Source of the DNA: JAGPUQ01 sp050250395
GTDB lineage: Bacteria; Pseudomonadota; Gammaproteobacteria; Pseudomonadales; Porticoccaceae
Reading direction: 5' to 3'
NCBI GenBank assembly: GCA_050250395.1
Contig: JBFWOQ010000012.1
Coordinates: 1 to 64,000, forward strand
DNA length: 64,000 bases
In this document: positions 1 through 8,070 of the stretch, one piece after another
How the letters are laid out: the number at the start of each line of letters is the position of its first letter
Numbering within the stretch: position 1 is the first letter of the stretch
Notes under the pieces: model-generated
Told to the model about the DNA's origin: nothing
Database searches by the model: none
The model's input: the letters and a program-made list of their open reading frames with translations, nothing else
Position numbers and translations under genes: made by a program

Positions 1-212
1 GCGCTGCCGCCCATCTGGGCCATGCCGGCCTCGAAGGATACCCGGGTGCGGGTCGAGGACTTCTCGAAAATCATCCCCAGCACCTTGCCGGTCATGGACG
101 GCTGCTCGCGGCCTTCCCGGTGCGTCCGCTTGAGGGCGATGGCGCGCGCGATGACGGCGTCGAGTTCGGCGCGGGAGAGATCGCCCAGGGTCAGAAAGTG
201 TCTCGGTTCCAT
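1..212 (-). CDS. argF: Ornithine carbamoyltransferase, N-terminal part only
   Basis: Ornithine carbamoyltransferase makes citrulline from ornithine and carbamoyl phosphate in cytoplasmic arginine synthesis. Only the first 70 residues are in the window; the gene runs off the left edge. The start MEPRHFLTLGDL and the carbamoyl-phosphate-binding STRT loop at residues 53-56, followed by RVSFEAGMAQ, identify it directly. It lies 61 bases downstream of argD on the same strand, so the two probably form an arginine operon. The family assignment is firm; ornithine rather than another carbamoyl acceptor is supported mainly by the argD neighbour. Confidence 0.92.
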   Translation of the reverse strand, partial: MEPRHFLTLGDLSRAELDAVIARAIALKRTHREGREQPSMTGKVLGMIFEKSSTRTRVSFEAGMAQMGGS

Positions 213-273
213 GGTGTTGGTCCACCCCAAGGCGGGCATGAGGAAGTGGCGGGAGCGCGGTCGGACAGTCGTC

Positions 274-1452
274 TCAGAAGGCGCGGATCAGGGGCGCGAG
301 GGTCGCCACCAGCTGGTCAGCCTCGATATCGCTCAGGATCAGCGGGGGCAGCAGGCGGATCACGGATTCGGCGGTGACGTTGATCAGCAAACCCTGGTCG
401 GCGGCGCGATCGACCAGTTCCGCGCAGGGACGATCCAGCTCGATGCCCAGCATCAATCCGCTGCCGCGCACCTCGCGTACCTTGTCGCAACCCGCCAATG
501 CCGTCTGAAAATCCGCGCGCAGACGGGCGCCCAGTGCGGTGGCGCGGGCGCAGAGATTCTGCTCGGCGATTACCTGGAGGGTCGCGAGACCGGCCGCGCA
601 GGCGACCGGGTTGCCGCCGAACGTCGAGCCGTGATTGCCGGGCTGCATCAGTTCGGCGGCCTTGCCGCGCGCCAGGCAGGCGCCGATGGGGATGCCGTTG
701 CCCAGACCCTTGGCGAGGGTGACGACGTCGGGCACCAGACCGCGCTGCTGATAATGGAACAGGCTGCCGGTGCGGCCGTTGCCGGTCTGGATCTCGTCGA
801 GCATCAACAGCCAGTCGTGGCGGTCGCAGATCGCGCGCAGGCGCGCCAGGTAATCCGGCGCCGGAATCCGGATGCCGCCCTCGCCCTGGATGGGTTCGAC
901 CAGGATCGCGGCGATGTCGGGATTGTTGCGGGCGATGGTTTCGATCGCGTCGATGTCGTCGTAGGGCGCCCGCACGAAGCCGCGCACCAGGGGTTCGAAT
1001 CCGGCCTGCACCTTGCGGTTGCCGGTGGCGGTCAGGGTGGCGAGGGTGCGGCCGTGGAAGGCCTTTTCCATGCAGACGATGGCCGGCACGTCGATGTTGC
1101 GGGCATGGCCGTGCAGGCGTGCGATCTTGATCGCGGCCTCGTTCGCTTCGGCGCCGGAGTTGCTGAAAAACACCTTGTCCATGCCACTGGCATCGCGCAG
1201 GGCCAGCGACAGAGCCTGCTGCGCGGGGATGTTGTAGAGGTTCGAACAGTGCACCAGGGTGGCGGCCTGCTCGGCGATGGCACGCGTGACTTGCGGGTGG
1301 GCATGGCCGAGGCCGCACACGGCGATGCCGGACAGTGCGTCCAGGTAGCGTTTGCCCTCGGCGTCCCAGATCCAGGCGCCTTCGCCCTTTACCAGCGTCA
1401 GCCGCCGTTCGCCGTAGGTGTTCATCAAAGCACTGCCATCCGCCATCGTCAT
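274..1452 (-). CDS. argD: Acetylornithine aminotransferase (class III PLP enzyme)
   Basis: This cytoplasmic pyridoxal-phosphate enzyme converts N-acetylglutamate semialdehyde to N-acetylornithine in arginine synthesis; family members often also act on succinyl-diaminopimelate. The 392 residues match family length. Visible motifs are NSGAEANEAAIK (about 98-109), the LDEIQTGNGRTG stretch (219-230), the PLP lysine K248 in TLAKGLGNG, and STFGGNP near 277. A second in-frame ATG lies two codons downstream, so the true start could be either. argF follows 61 bases after the stop. The leader upstream carries a terminator-like hairpin (separate entry). Confidence 0.95.
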   Translation of the reverse strand: MTMADGSALMNTYGERRLTLVKGEGAWIWDAEGKRYLDALSGIAVCGLGHAHPQVTRAIAEQAATLVHCSNLYNIPAQQALSLALRDASGMDKVFFSNSGAEANEAAIKIARLHGHARNIDVPAIVCMEKAFHGRTLATLTATGNRKVQAGFEPLVRGFVRAPYDDIDAIETIARNNPDIAAILVEPIQGEGGIRIPAPDYLARLRAICDRHDWLLMLDEIQTGNGRTGSLFHYQQRGLVPDVVTLAKGLGNGIPIGACLARGKAAELMQPGNHGSTFGGNPVACAAGLATLQVIAEQNLCARATALGARLRADFQTALAGCDKVREVRGSGLMLGIELDRPCAELVDRAADQGLLINVTAESVIRLLPPLILSDIEADQLVATLAPLIRAF

Positions 1453-1788
1453 TGCCTGCCGCCGGGCGGCATTGCCCCGGGCTGTGGCCGCGGCCGGTGC
1501 CGCAGCGAGAAATCAAAAGAAACAGAAAACAGAAAACGCAAACAGGCAGCCAACGCTGCCTGTCCGAAGCGCGGATATTACTTCGCTCCCGGATAAAGGG
1601 CAATTCACGCCAGCCCGCCCCCCGCGACCATTGACTGTGTCGCGTCCGCACGCGCCGGCGGTCGCGACGACCGTGTGCGGGACGCGCGGTCCATGGTTGC
1701 CAAGGGCTTGATTCGTCAATGGCTTTTGGGGTTGAACGGCGGTAAATTGCCGGCCAGTACCGCATGTTCGCAGGAACCTGATTGCCGG
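1453..1788. other. Divergent intergenic region argD / PP2C gene
   Basis: About 336 bases between two divergent genes. Apart from the hairpin at 1543-1562 I see no gene. The reading frame of the phosphatase stays open upstream to 1675, but that stretch lacks family similarity and is treated as non-coding. Promoters for both directions must lie here; none is clear enough to place. Confidence 0.6.
1543..1562 (-). terminator. Hairpin plus U-rich tract in the argD leader
   Basis: A perfect 8-bp stem (CAGGCAGC / GCTGCCTG) closes a 4-base loop. Read on the minus strand it is followed by a T-rich run (TTTGCGTTTTCTGTTTTCTG). It sits about 90 bases upstream of the argD start, so it could be a leader terminator or attenuator of argD, or the end of an unseen minus-strand transcript. 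Seen in sequence; function inferred. Confidence 0.5.
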
Positions 1789-2676
1789 ATGGTCGCTTAC
1801 GCTGCTGAAACTCACTGCGGATTGGTGCGCAGCCTCAACGAGGATTGCTTCGAAGCCGATCCCGATGTCGGTTTGTGGCTGGTGGCCGACGGGGTCGGCG
1901 GTCACGCCGGCGGCGAGATCGCCAGCGATCTGACCCGTGCCACCATCAAGGAAGTGTTCCGGAGCAGCGGCGATCTGCGCGCGGCTATCGAAGCCGCGCA
2001 TGCGGCGGTGCTCGACGCCATCCGGCGCGGGGAGGGCAAGCCCAACATGGGTTCCACCGTGGTCGCCTTGGCGCTGCGGGGGCGTGACTACGAGATTGCC
2101 TGGGTCGGCGACAGCCGTGCCTATCTGTGGGACGGCCGACTCACCCTGTTGACCCGGGACCATTCCCTGGTGGAAACCCTGCTTGCCAGGGGCATCATCA
2201 ATCAGGAAGAAGCCTTCAATCACCCCAAGCGCAATATCATCACCCAGTCCATCGGCGTCACGCCGGACCATGAATTGCAGGTCGATCGCATTGCCGGCAC
2301 CTTGCGGCCCGGACAACGCCTGCTGTTGTGCAGCGATGGTCTCAACGATGAAATCCGGGAGCAGGAGATCGCCGAGCGGTTGGCGGCGGCGAGCTCGCCG
2401 CAGGAGCAGGCGGCAAGTCTGGTGCAGGGCTCATTGACGGCGGGTGGCAGGGACAATGTGACGATCATCGTCGTGGATCCGGAACTCGACCGCGGCGGCG
2501 CTCGGGTGGCAACCCCCAATCCCGGGGTGTCCGGTGTGCCCGCGCCGCGCGACGGCGCGCCGGACCTCGATCGCCACACCCTGGTTGCTCCGGCGCCGCT
2601 CCCCGTCATCGACGAAGAGTCGCGCGGCGTCCGGGGTGTCCTTGGACGTTTCTTTTCAACCAAAAAAGCAAAATAG
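1789..2676 (+). CDS. PP2C/PPM-family protein serine/threonine phosphatase
   Basis: A metal-dependent phosphatase expected to remove phosphate from Ser/Thr, most likely the partner of the kinase encoded 20 bases downstream. From the chosen ATG it has 295 residues. PPM motifs appear in order: RSLNEDCFEAD (metal-binding D region), VADGVGGHAGGE, GSTVVALAL, WVGDSRAYLWDG, TRDHSLVETLL, LLLCSDGLNDE and GGRDNVTIIVV. The C-terminal 60 residues are low-complexity and rich in P, G and A, like a linker. The start is chosen because PPM homology begins at once (VAYAAETHCGLVRSLNED) and an AGGAA lies upstream. No membrane segment is seen, so it should act in the cytosol. Confidence 0.93.
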   Translation: MVAYAAETHCGLVRSLNEDCFEADPDVGLWLVADGVGGHAGGEIASDLTRATIKEVFRSSGDLRAAIEAAHAAVLDAIRRGEGKPNMGSTVVALALRGRDYEIAWVGDSRAYLWDGRLTLLTRDHSLVETLLARGIINQEEAFNHPKRNIITQSIGVTPDHELQVDRIAGTLRPGQRLLLCSDGLNDEIREQEIAERLAAASSPQEQAASLVQGSLTAGGRDNVTIIVVDPELDRGGARVATPNPGVSGVPAPRDGAPDLDRHTLVAPAPLPVIDEESRGVRGVLGRFFSTKKAK

Positions 2677-2696
2677 TCACTAGAGGGAAGTCTGTT

Positions 2697-4454
2697 ATGG
2701 ACAGATCCGGCATGCAGATCGGCCGTTATCAAATCAAGGATCTCATCGGCTCGGGCGCGATGGCGGATGTGTATCGCGCCTACGATCCGGAAATCGACCG
2801 CACCGGGGCGATGAAAATCCTCAAGCAGGATCACGCCGTCGACAAGGAGTACTTCAACCGCTTCCTCAAGGAGGCGAAGGCCTCGGGTTTCCTCACGCAT
2901 CCCAACATTGTGACGGTCTACGACGTCGGCAAATTCGACGAAGTCCCCTACATCATGATGGAGCTGCTGGAAGGCGAGACCCTGACGGAAACCCTGAAGC
3001 GGGGCGAAAAACTGCCGATCAAGACCGTCCTGCAAGCCGCGCTGCAAATCGCCAGCGCGCTCGATTACGCCCACTCGATGGGCGTGGTGCATCGGGACAT
3101 CAAGCCCGACAACATCATCTTCAAAGTCGAAAACAGTTCGGTAAAGATTGCCGATTTCGGCATTGCCCGGCGCAGCAATCCGGAAATTCACGAGGCCACC
3201 CAGGCCGGCATGATTCTGGGTACGCCGCGCTACATGTCGCCCGAGCAGGCCCGGGGCGAATCCGTCGACGGGCGCTCCGATCTGTTCTCCCTCGGGGTGG
3301 TGCTCTACGAAATGCTGACCGGGCACAAGGCCTTCAATGCCGAGTCCATGCCCACGCTGATCCTGCAGATCATCCAGGAGGAGCCCGAGCCGATTCGCAG
3401 CCTGTGTCCCGAGGTGCCGACGGGCTTGCAGGCCATCGTCAACAAACTGCTGCAAAAGAAACCCGAGAAGCGGTTTCAACGCGGACGCGATCTGCAGGAG
3501 GCGCTCGAACGCGAGTTGCGCAATCTGCAGGATGACGAAGAGGAACGGAACTATGTGCCGATCCAGGTCAAATGGACCGCCATTCTGGGCGGCGTCGTTG
3601 CCCTGGTAATGGCCATCAGCGCGTTCACCGTGTTTCACATCCAGACCCGGATGCTGACGGATCAGGTGGTGGGTTCCGGCGTTGCGCTCGCCACGTTTAT
3701 TGCTTCGGAGAGCGCGGTTCCCGTCTTGAGCGAGGACTGGATCGGTCTGGAATCCATCGCGGACGGCGCCGCGCGGCGCAATTCCTTCGCCTATATCACG
3801 CTGAGCGATCACGCGGGAACCGTGCGCGCGGCGACCGACAAGAGCCTGATCGGCAAGCCGCTGGCGCCGCTACCCGACGCCGAGACGGTCGCGACCATCG
3901 AGGGCGTGGCCGTGTCCGAGGTCGTCCGCGACGACAAGCCTCCCGTCTACAATTTCAATGTGCCGGTGCTGTTCAAGGACACGCCGGTGGGTCGTCTCGA
4001 TCTCGGTCTCGGTCGTGAAAAGCTCGACGACGTCATGACGACAACCGGCAGGGTGATGGTTGTGCTCGCGCTCACGGTCGTGTTGACCGTGCTGTTGATG
4101 GTGTACTTCTTCAACAAACTGATGTCCCGCAACCTGTTGCTGATCAAGCGCTCGTTGCTCGATCTTGCCGCGGGCAACTTCAGTCTGCGCATTTCGCGCA
4201 AGTGGCAGAATGAATTCGGGGTGGTCGCCTCCGCCTTCAACGCGCTCGCGGACACCGTGCAAAGAACGATGGAGCGGGACTTGAGCGAAGAAGTTGTCGC
4301 CGTGGAGCCAGCCGGTATCGTCGTCGAGGCTCCGGCCTCCGCCGCCAGCGTGCCGCCAGCGGCCGTCGAGGCGGCGGATGCCACCGCGGTGGCGAGTGGA
4401 TCGCCGGCGGCAAATCCCGATTTCACCATCATCGACCCGCGAGCCGGGCAGTAG
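2697..4454 (+). CDS. Membrane Ser/Thr protein kinase with extracytoplasmic sensor and HAMP domain
   Basis: A Hanks-type kinase of 585 residues. Kinase domain about 11-272: glycine loop GSGAMADVY (18-26), lysine K40, catalytic HRDIKPDN (132-139), DFG (153-155), GTPRYMSPEQ (175-184). A hydrophobic segment at about 294-314 is followed by an outside region of about 135 residues resembling a CACHE/PAS-like sensor, a second membrane segment at 451-472, a HAMP-like segment at 473-525 (LAAGNFSLRISRKWQNEFG), and an Ala/Val/Pro-rich tail. The kinase therefore sits N-terminal and the HAMP C-terminal, the reverse of histidine kinases. It follows its likely phosphatase by 20 bases. Kinase activity is supported by intact catalytic residues; the signal sensed and the targets are unknown. 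Confidence 0.92.
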   Translation: MDRSGMQIGRYQIKDLIGSGAMADVYRAYDPEIDRTGAMKILKQDHAVDKEYFNRFLKEAKASGFLTHPNIVTVYDVGKFDEVPYIMMELLEGETLTETLKRGEKLPIKTVLQAALQIASALDYAHSMGVVHRDIKPDNIIFKVENSSVKIADFGIARRSNPEIHEATQAGMILGTPRYMSPEQARGESVDGRSDLFSLGVVLYEMLTGHKAFNAESMPTLILQIIQEEPEPIRSLCPEVPTGLQAIVNKLLQKKPEKRFQRGRDLQEALERELRNLQDDEEERNYVPIQVKWTAILGGVVALVMAISAFTVFHIQTRMLTDQVVGSGVALATFIASESAVPVLSEDWIGLESIADGAARRNSFAYITLSDHAGTVRAATDKSLIGKPLAPLPDAETVATIEGVAVSEVVRDDKPPVYNFNVPVLFKDTPVGRLDLGLGREKLDDVMTTTGRVMVVLALTVVLTVLLMVYFFNKLMSRNLLLIKRSLLDLAAGNFSLRISRKWQNEFGVVASAFNALADTVQRTMERDLSEEVVAVEPAGIVVEAPASAASVPPAAVEAADATAVASGSPAANPDFTIIDPRAGQ

Positions 4455-4536
4455 CCGGGGCGTTTGATCCCGGGAGCATCGATGGCACGGATGGGCGGCT
4501 CGGTTTTCCGCCGACGAATGCTCGCGACCGGATCGC

Positions 4537-5337
4537 TCAGCCCGCGGATACCGACCACGCGAGCTTGGCGCCGATGGCCAGCAGTACCACCGCCAGCAGC
4601 CGGCGCAGGAGGCCGTGGGGCAGGCGGGCGGAGAGCCGGGCGCCCAGCAGTACCGCGGGAAGCGAGCCCGCCAACAAATTTCCCAGCAAATGAAAATCCA
4701 CATTGCCGAGCCATAGATGGCCTGAGCCCGCGAAGATCGCCAGCGGGATGGCGTGCGTGATGTCGGTCGCGATCAGGCGGGGCGGCGTCAGGCGCAGCGG
4801 ATAAATATAGGCGAGGAACACGACGCCCAGTGCGCCCGCGCCAACGGAGGTCAGTGTCACCAACGCCCCAAGTAGCGCGCCGGAGAGGATGGTGAGCGGC
4901 GGTTGCACGGCCTTGAAGTGAACGTCGTCGGTGGTGCGCAGGCGACGGCCCAGGGCGTGCAGGCGGTGTTGAAGCAGCAGGCCGAGCGCGGTCAGTATCA
5001 CGGCAGCGGCGATGGCGGTCTTGAGCAGACCTACCGTGGCGTCCGTCGGCGGGTGCAGATGGACCCAGGCCAATGTTGCCAGCGAGGCGGGAAGACTGCC
5101 GAGCCAGAGGCGTTTGGCCACCGACCAGTCGATCAGCCCGTAACCGTGGTGAACCCGGGTCGCGACCATTTTGGTGACGGCGGCAAACCACAGATCGGTG
5201 CCGACGGCGGCGAGGGGCGCGACCCCGAACAGCAGAAGCAGCAGCGGCGTCATCAGCGCGCCACCACCGACGCCGGTAAGACCCACCAGCAGACCGGTGA
5301 CGGCGCCCGCGCAAATCAGCAGCCAGTCAATCGGCAC
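4537..5337 (-). CDS. TauE/SafE-family anion exporter
   Basis: A 266-residue integral membrane protein of the TauE/SafE (DUF81) family, whose members export sulfite, sulfoacetate or related anions. The N terminus shows the family glycine-rich motif GLTGVGGGALMTP, and a second repeat with TSVGAGALGVVFLAYIYPLR near residue 160, matching the internal two-fold repeat. Seven or eight hydrophobic stretches are visible. It starts with GTG; no in-frame ATG lies nearby upstream. It is convergent with the kinase gene (82-base gap). Nothing around it indicates the substrate. Confidence 0.88.
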   Translation of the reverse strand: MPIDWLLICAGAVTGLLVGLTGVGGGALMTPLLLLLFGVAPLAAVGTDLWFAAVTKMVATRVHHGYGLIDWSVAKRLWLGSLPASLATLAWVHLHPPTDATVGLLKTAIAAAVILTALGLLLQHRLHALGRRLRTTDDVHFKAVQPPLTILSGALLGALVTLTSVGAGALGVVFLAYIYPLRLTPPRLIATDITHAIPLAIFAGSGHLWLGNVDFHLLGNLLAGSLPAVLLGARLSARLPHGLLRRLLAVVLLAIGAKLAWSVSAG

Positions 5338-5667
5338 TTGCCGCCCATGGGCAATGGCGGGGTCTTGGTAGGTCGTTCACGGACGGATTCCTGCAGATGA
5401 AGTATGGGCCGCACGCCGACACCGCGGTCCGGGTGAGGGCGGGTCCGGGTTGATCCGGTGGGTCGGTTTGATTGGAGGGCGCAAGTGTGGCGCGAATCGA
5501 AAAACTCCGCCACTGCAAAATCCGCGCAGCAGGACGGGGAGGCGCGCGCCGGGCGCGGCTGCAGGGCGGCATGACGTGAATCCCGCGCCGCCCGCGACGG
5601 TTTGCCCGTCTCCCGCGGGTTGGTTAGAGTAGCCGCCTTTCCCGCCCTGGACCACCTGGAGTCGCCC
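5338..5667. other. Intergenic region upstream of thrH
   Basis: About 330 GC-rich bases between the divergent exporter gene and thrH. I see no gene-like frame, RNA or repeat in it. Promoters for the two flanking genes are expected here but none is evident. Confidence 0.5.
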
Positions 5668-6285
5668 GTGGAAATCGCCTGTCTCGATCTCGAAGGAGTT
5701 CTGGTGCCGGAGATCTGGATCGCATTTGCGGATGCCACCGGCATCCCCGAATTGCGTGCCACCACGCGCGATATTCCGGATTACGATCAACTGATGCGTC
5801 AGCGCCTGGCGCTTCTGAACCAGCACGGTCTGGGATTGCGGGAGATTCGGGACGTGATCGCGACACTCGCACCGCTGCCGGGCGCGGCGGAGTTTCTGCA
5901 CTGGCTGCGCGAGCGTTTTCAGGTGTTGATTCTGTCGGATACTTTTTACGAGTTTGCGCAACCCTTGATGCGGCAACTCGGCTTTCCCGCGCTGCTGTGC
6001 CACCGGCTCGAAGTGGATGCGGCGGGGCGCGTGGTCGGTTATCGCCTGCGCCAGTCCAATCCCAAGCGGCAGGCGGTGCTCGCGCTGCAAACCCTCTATT
6101 ACCGCACCATCGCCGCGGGCGACTCCTACAACGACACCACGATGCTTGCCCAGGCGGACGCGGGCATCCTGTTCCAGGCGCCGGCCAATGTGGTGGCGGA
6201 GTTTCCGCAGTTTCCCGCGGTCGCGACCTACGATGAGCTCAAACGCGCCTTTGTTGCGGCGAGTGAGCGCGAGCTGGTGCTGTAG
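5668..6285 (+). CDS. thrH: ThrH: phosphoserine phosphatase / homoserine phosphotransferase
   Basis: A 205-residue HAD-superfamily enzyme closely resembling Pseudomonas ThrH, which can dephosphorylate phosphoserine and transfer phosphate to homoserine, linking serine and threonine synthesis. It opens EIACLDLEGVLVPEIW with the HAD nucleophile in DLEG, and carries ILSDTFYEFAQPLMRQLGFP, the lysine in SNPKRQAV, and AAGDSYNDTTML. A GTG at 5668 is taken as start because similarity begins there and TGGAG lies 6 bases upstream. The TAG stop coincides with the left edge of a mobile-element copy. It is convergent with pabB. Confidence 0.93.
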   Translation: MEIACLDLEGVLVPEIWIAFADATGIPELRATTRDIPDYDQLMRQRLALLNQHGLGLREIRDVIATLAPLPGAAEFLHWLRERFQVLILSDTFYEFAQPLMRQLGFPALLCHRLEVDAAGRVVGYRLRQSNPKRQAVLALQTLYYRTIAAGDSYNDTTMLAQADAGILFQAPANVVAEFPQFPAVATYDELKRAFVAASERELVL

Positions 6286-6426
6286 CCGCTCGCTGAAAAA
6301 CTGCCGCGGCAGCCATCTGCTTCGTTGCGCGGTGCTCGCTCCCTCGCCTATCTAGCTGATATGTCTCGGTCGCTGCGCGCCGTGCGCCTCGCAGCTGGCC
6401 GCCTCGCGACGTTTTTCAACAAGCTG
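6286..6426 (+). repeat. Short inverted-repeat element, family 1, copy A (141 bp)
   Basis: One of four long copies of a non-coding element whose ends are inverted repeats (consensus CAGCTTGTTGAAAA / TTTTCAACAAGCTG). This copy has a decayed left end (CCGCTCGCTGAAAA) and an intact right end. Flanks are GTAG and TTGG, decayed compared with the perfect YTAR duplications of copies E and F. Same orientation as copy B. No transposase frame is present, so it is MITE-like and would need a transposase supplied elsewhere. Confidence 0.88.
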
Positions 6427-6448
6427 TTGGCCGCGCGGCTGCACCCGC

Positions 6449-7807
6449 TCAGGGATTCAGCGCCTTCATCAACAACTGAACCTTCATCAGGGATTCCTGA
6501 TATTCCGCCTCCGGAGCGGAATCGGCCACGATGCCGCCTCCGCCCCAGCAGTGGATCCGGGCGCCGTCGGCGACCAGGGTGCGGATCGCGATATTGCTGT
6601 CCATCCGGCCGTGCGTCGATAAATAGAAAATACTGCCGCAATAGAGCGCGCGCGCGACCGGCTCCAGCTCCGCGATGATCTCCATGGCGCGTTTCTTGGG
6701 TGCGCCGGTGACCGATCCTCCCGGAAAACAGTTGGCCAGCAGATCGAGCGGGGATTGGTCGGCACGCAGCCGCCCGCGGACCGTGCTCACCAGATGATGG
6801 ACGTTGGCAAAGCTTTCGAGCGCGAACAGTTCCGGCACCGCGATCGATCCCGGCACGCAGGATTTACCCAGATCGTTGCGCAGGAGGTCCACGATCATCA
6901 GGTTCTCGGCGCGATCCTTGGCGCTGGTTTGCAGCCGCTGTGCGAGTTCGGCGTCCTCGGCGGCGGTATGCCCCCGCGCGATGGTGCCCTTGATCGGGCG
7001 CGTCTCCACCCGATCGGCCTCGACACGCAAAAAACACTCGGGCGAGAAACTGAGCACGGCGCAGTCTTCCGTCGCGAGATAGGCACTGAAGGGGGAGGGC
7101 AACAACGCGCGCAACCGGCAATACGCTTCCCAGGGATCGCCGGCATAGGCGGCGCTGAAATGTTGCGCGTAGTTGACCTGATAGCAGTCGCCGGCGGCCA
7201 GATAATCCAGGATGCGGGCGATGTCGGCGCCGTAGCGCTGCCTGGACGTGGTGGCGATAAAGGGGGTCTCCAGCGCAAACCGGGAGGGTTCGCTGGGCGC
7301 TTGCGCGGGCGCCGCCCGGCAGCGGCGTTCGATATCCCGCCGCAGCGCCGGTGGGCAAGCCGGATGGAACAGCAGCAGCGTGCGCTGCATCCGGTGATCG
7401 ACGATGGCCGCCCAGGCATAAAAGCCGATGCGCAGTGCCGGCAGTCGCGTGATCTCCGGGGCGCGTTGGGCGATGGCCTGAAGTTCCATGCCCACGCCAT
7501 ACCCCAGCCAGCCGATCAGGCCGCCCAGGAACGGCAGGGGTGCCAGGGACGCGGTTGCGAAGGGCGATTCCCGCACCCCCGGCGCGGAGAATTCCGCCAG
7601 CAGCGCGGCGGCATCGGTCAAGGTGGCGGCGCCCTGGCCGGCGCGTGCGGTCAACATTCGCAGCGGCGCGGCGCTGACGATGTCGAACCGACCCGTGCGG
7701 GAGTGCGGGCGGCCGCTGTCCAGCCACACCGGGTCCGGCAGGTCGCGCACTGCGGCCAGCAGCGGTGCCGCGTCGGTGCGATAGCGGAGTTCCTGGATCG
7801 CGGTCAT
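6449..7807 (-). CDS. pabB: Aminodeoxychorismate synthase component I
   Basis: PabB converts chorismate and ammonia (from PabA) to 4-amino-4-deoxychorismate for folate synthesis. From the ATG at 7807 the protein has 452 residues, normal for the family. Diagnostic are ETRPIKGTIARG, with the PIKGT lysine that separates PabB from anthranilate synthase, FSPECFL, FPGGSVTGAPKKRAMEII and GRMDSNIAIRTL. The frame stays open 46 codons upstream, but that extension is translated from the mobile element, so the internal ATG is chosen. The gene lies between two direct copies of the same element (A and B). The amidotransferase partner is not in the window. Confidence 0.93.
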   Translation of the reverse strand: MTAIQELRYRTDAAPLLAAVRDLPDPVWLDSGRPHSRTGRFDIVSAAPLRMLTARAGQGAATLTDAAALLAEFSAPGVRESPFATASLAPLPFLGGLIGWLGYGVGMELQAIAQRAPEITRLPALRIGFYAWAAIVDHRMQRTLLLFHPACPPALRRDIERRCRAAPAQAPSEPSRFALETPFIATTSRQRYGADIARILDYLAAGDCYQVNYAQHFSAAYAGDPWEAYCRLRALLPSPFSAYLATEDCAVLSFSPECFLRVEADRVETRPIKGTIARGHTAAEDAELAQRLQTSAKDRAENLMIVDLLRNDLGKSCVPGSIAVPELFALESFANVHHLVSTVRGRLRADQSPLDLLANCFPGGSVTGAPKKRAMEIIAELEPVARALYCGSIFYLSTHGRMDSNIAIRTLVADGARIHCWGGGGIVADSAPEAEYQESLMKVQLLMKALNP

Positions 7808-7836
7808 GGCGCACCCTGCGAAAACGCGCAGCCTAC

Positions 7837-7977
7837 CAGCTTGTAGAAAAACTGCTGCGGCAGCCATCTGCTTCGTTGCGCGGTGCTCGCTCCCTCGCCT
7901 ATCTATTCGATATGTCTCGGTCGCTGCGCGCCGTGCGCCTCGCATCTGGCCCCCTCGCGACGTTTTTCAACAAGCTG
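7837..7977 (+). repeat. Short inverted-repeat element, family 1, copy B (141 bp)
   Basis: Same length and orientation as copy A and nearly identical through the centre. Right end CAACAAGCTG is followed by CTAG, and the left flank is CTAC, a one-base-decayed YTAR duplication. The element edge lies 29 bases upstream of the pabB start, so the pabB promoter must be inside the element or beyond it toward rraA. Confidence 0.9.
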
Positions 7978-8070
7978 CTAGACTTCCCGCCCCGCGCTGG
8001 CAACGCGCAAGCGTCCGCGGCTCGGTGCGCGTTTATACTGACCCGTCCCAAACCGCGACGAGGATTCTCC

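Noticed and set aside
990..1004. GGTTCGAATCC, like a tRNA T-arm
   Set aside because: Inside argD coding sequence; no acceptor or anticodon stem can be built around it.
1675..1788. N-terminal extension of the PP2C protein
   Set aside because: No phosphatase similarity in those 38 codons and a better start at 1789.
7846..7980. Frames reading RGARSLAYLFDMSRSLRAV in the repeats
   Set aside because: The same peptide arises at every family 1 element copy, including decayed ones; it is translation of a non-coding element.
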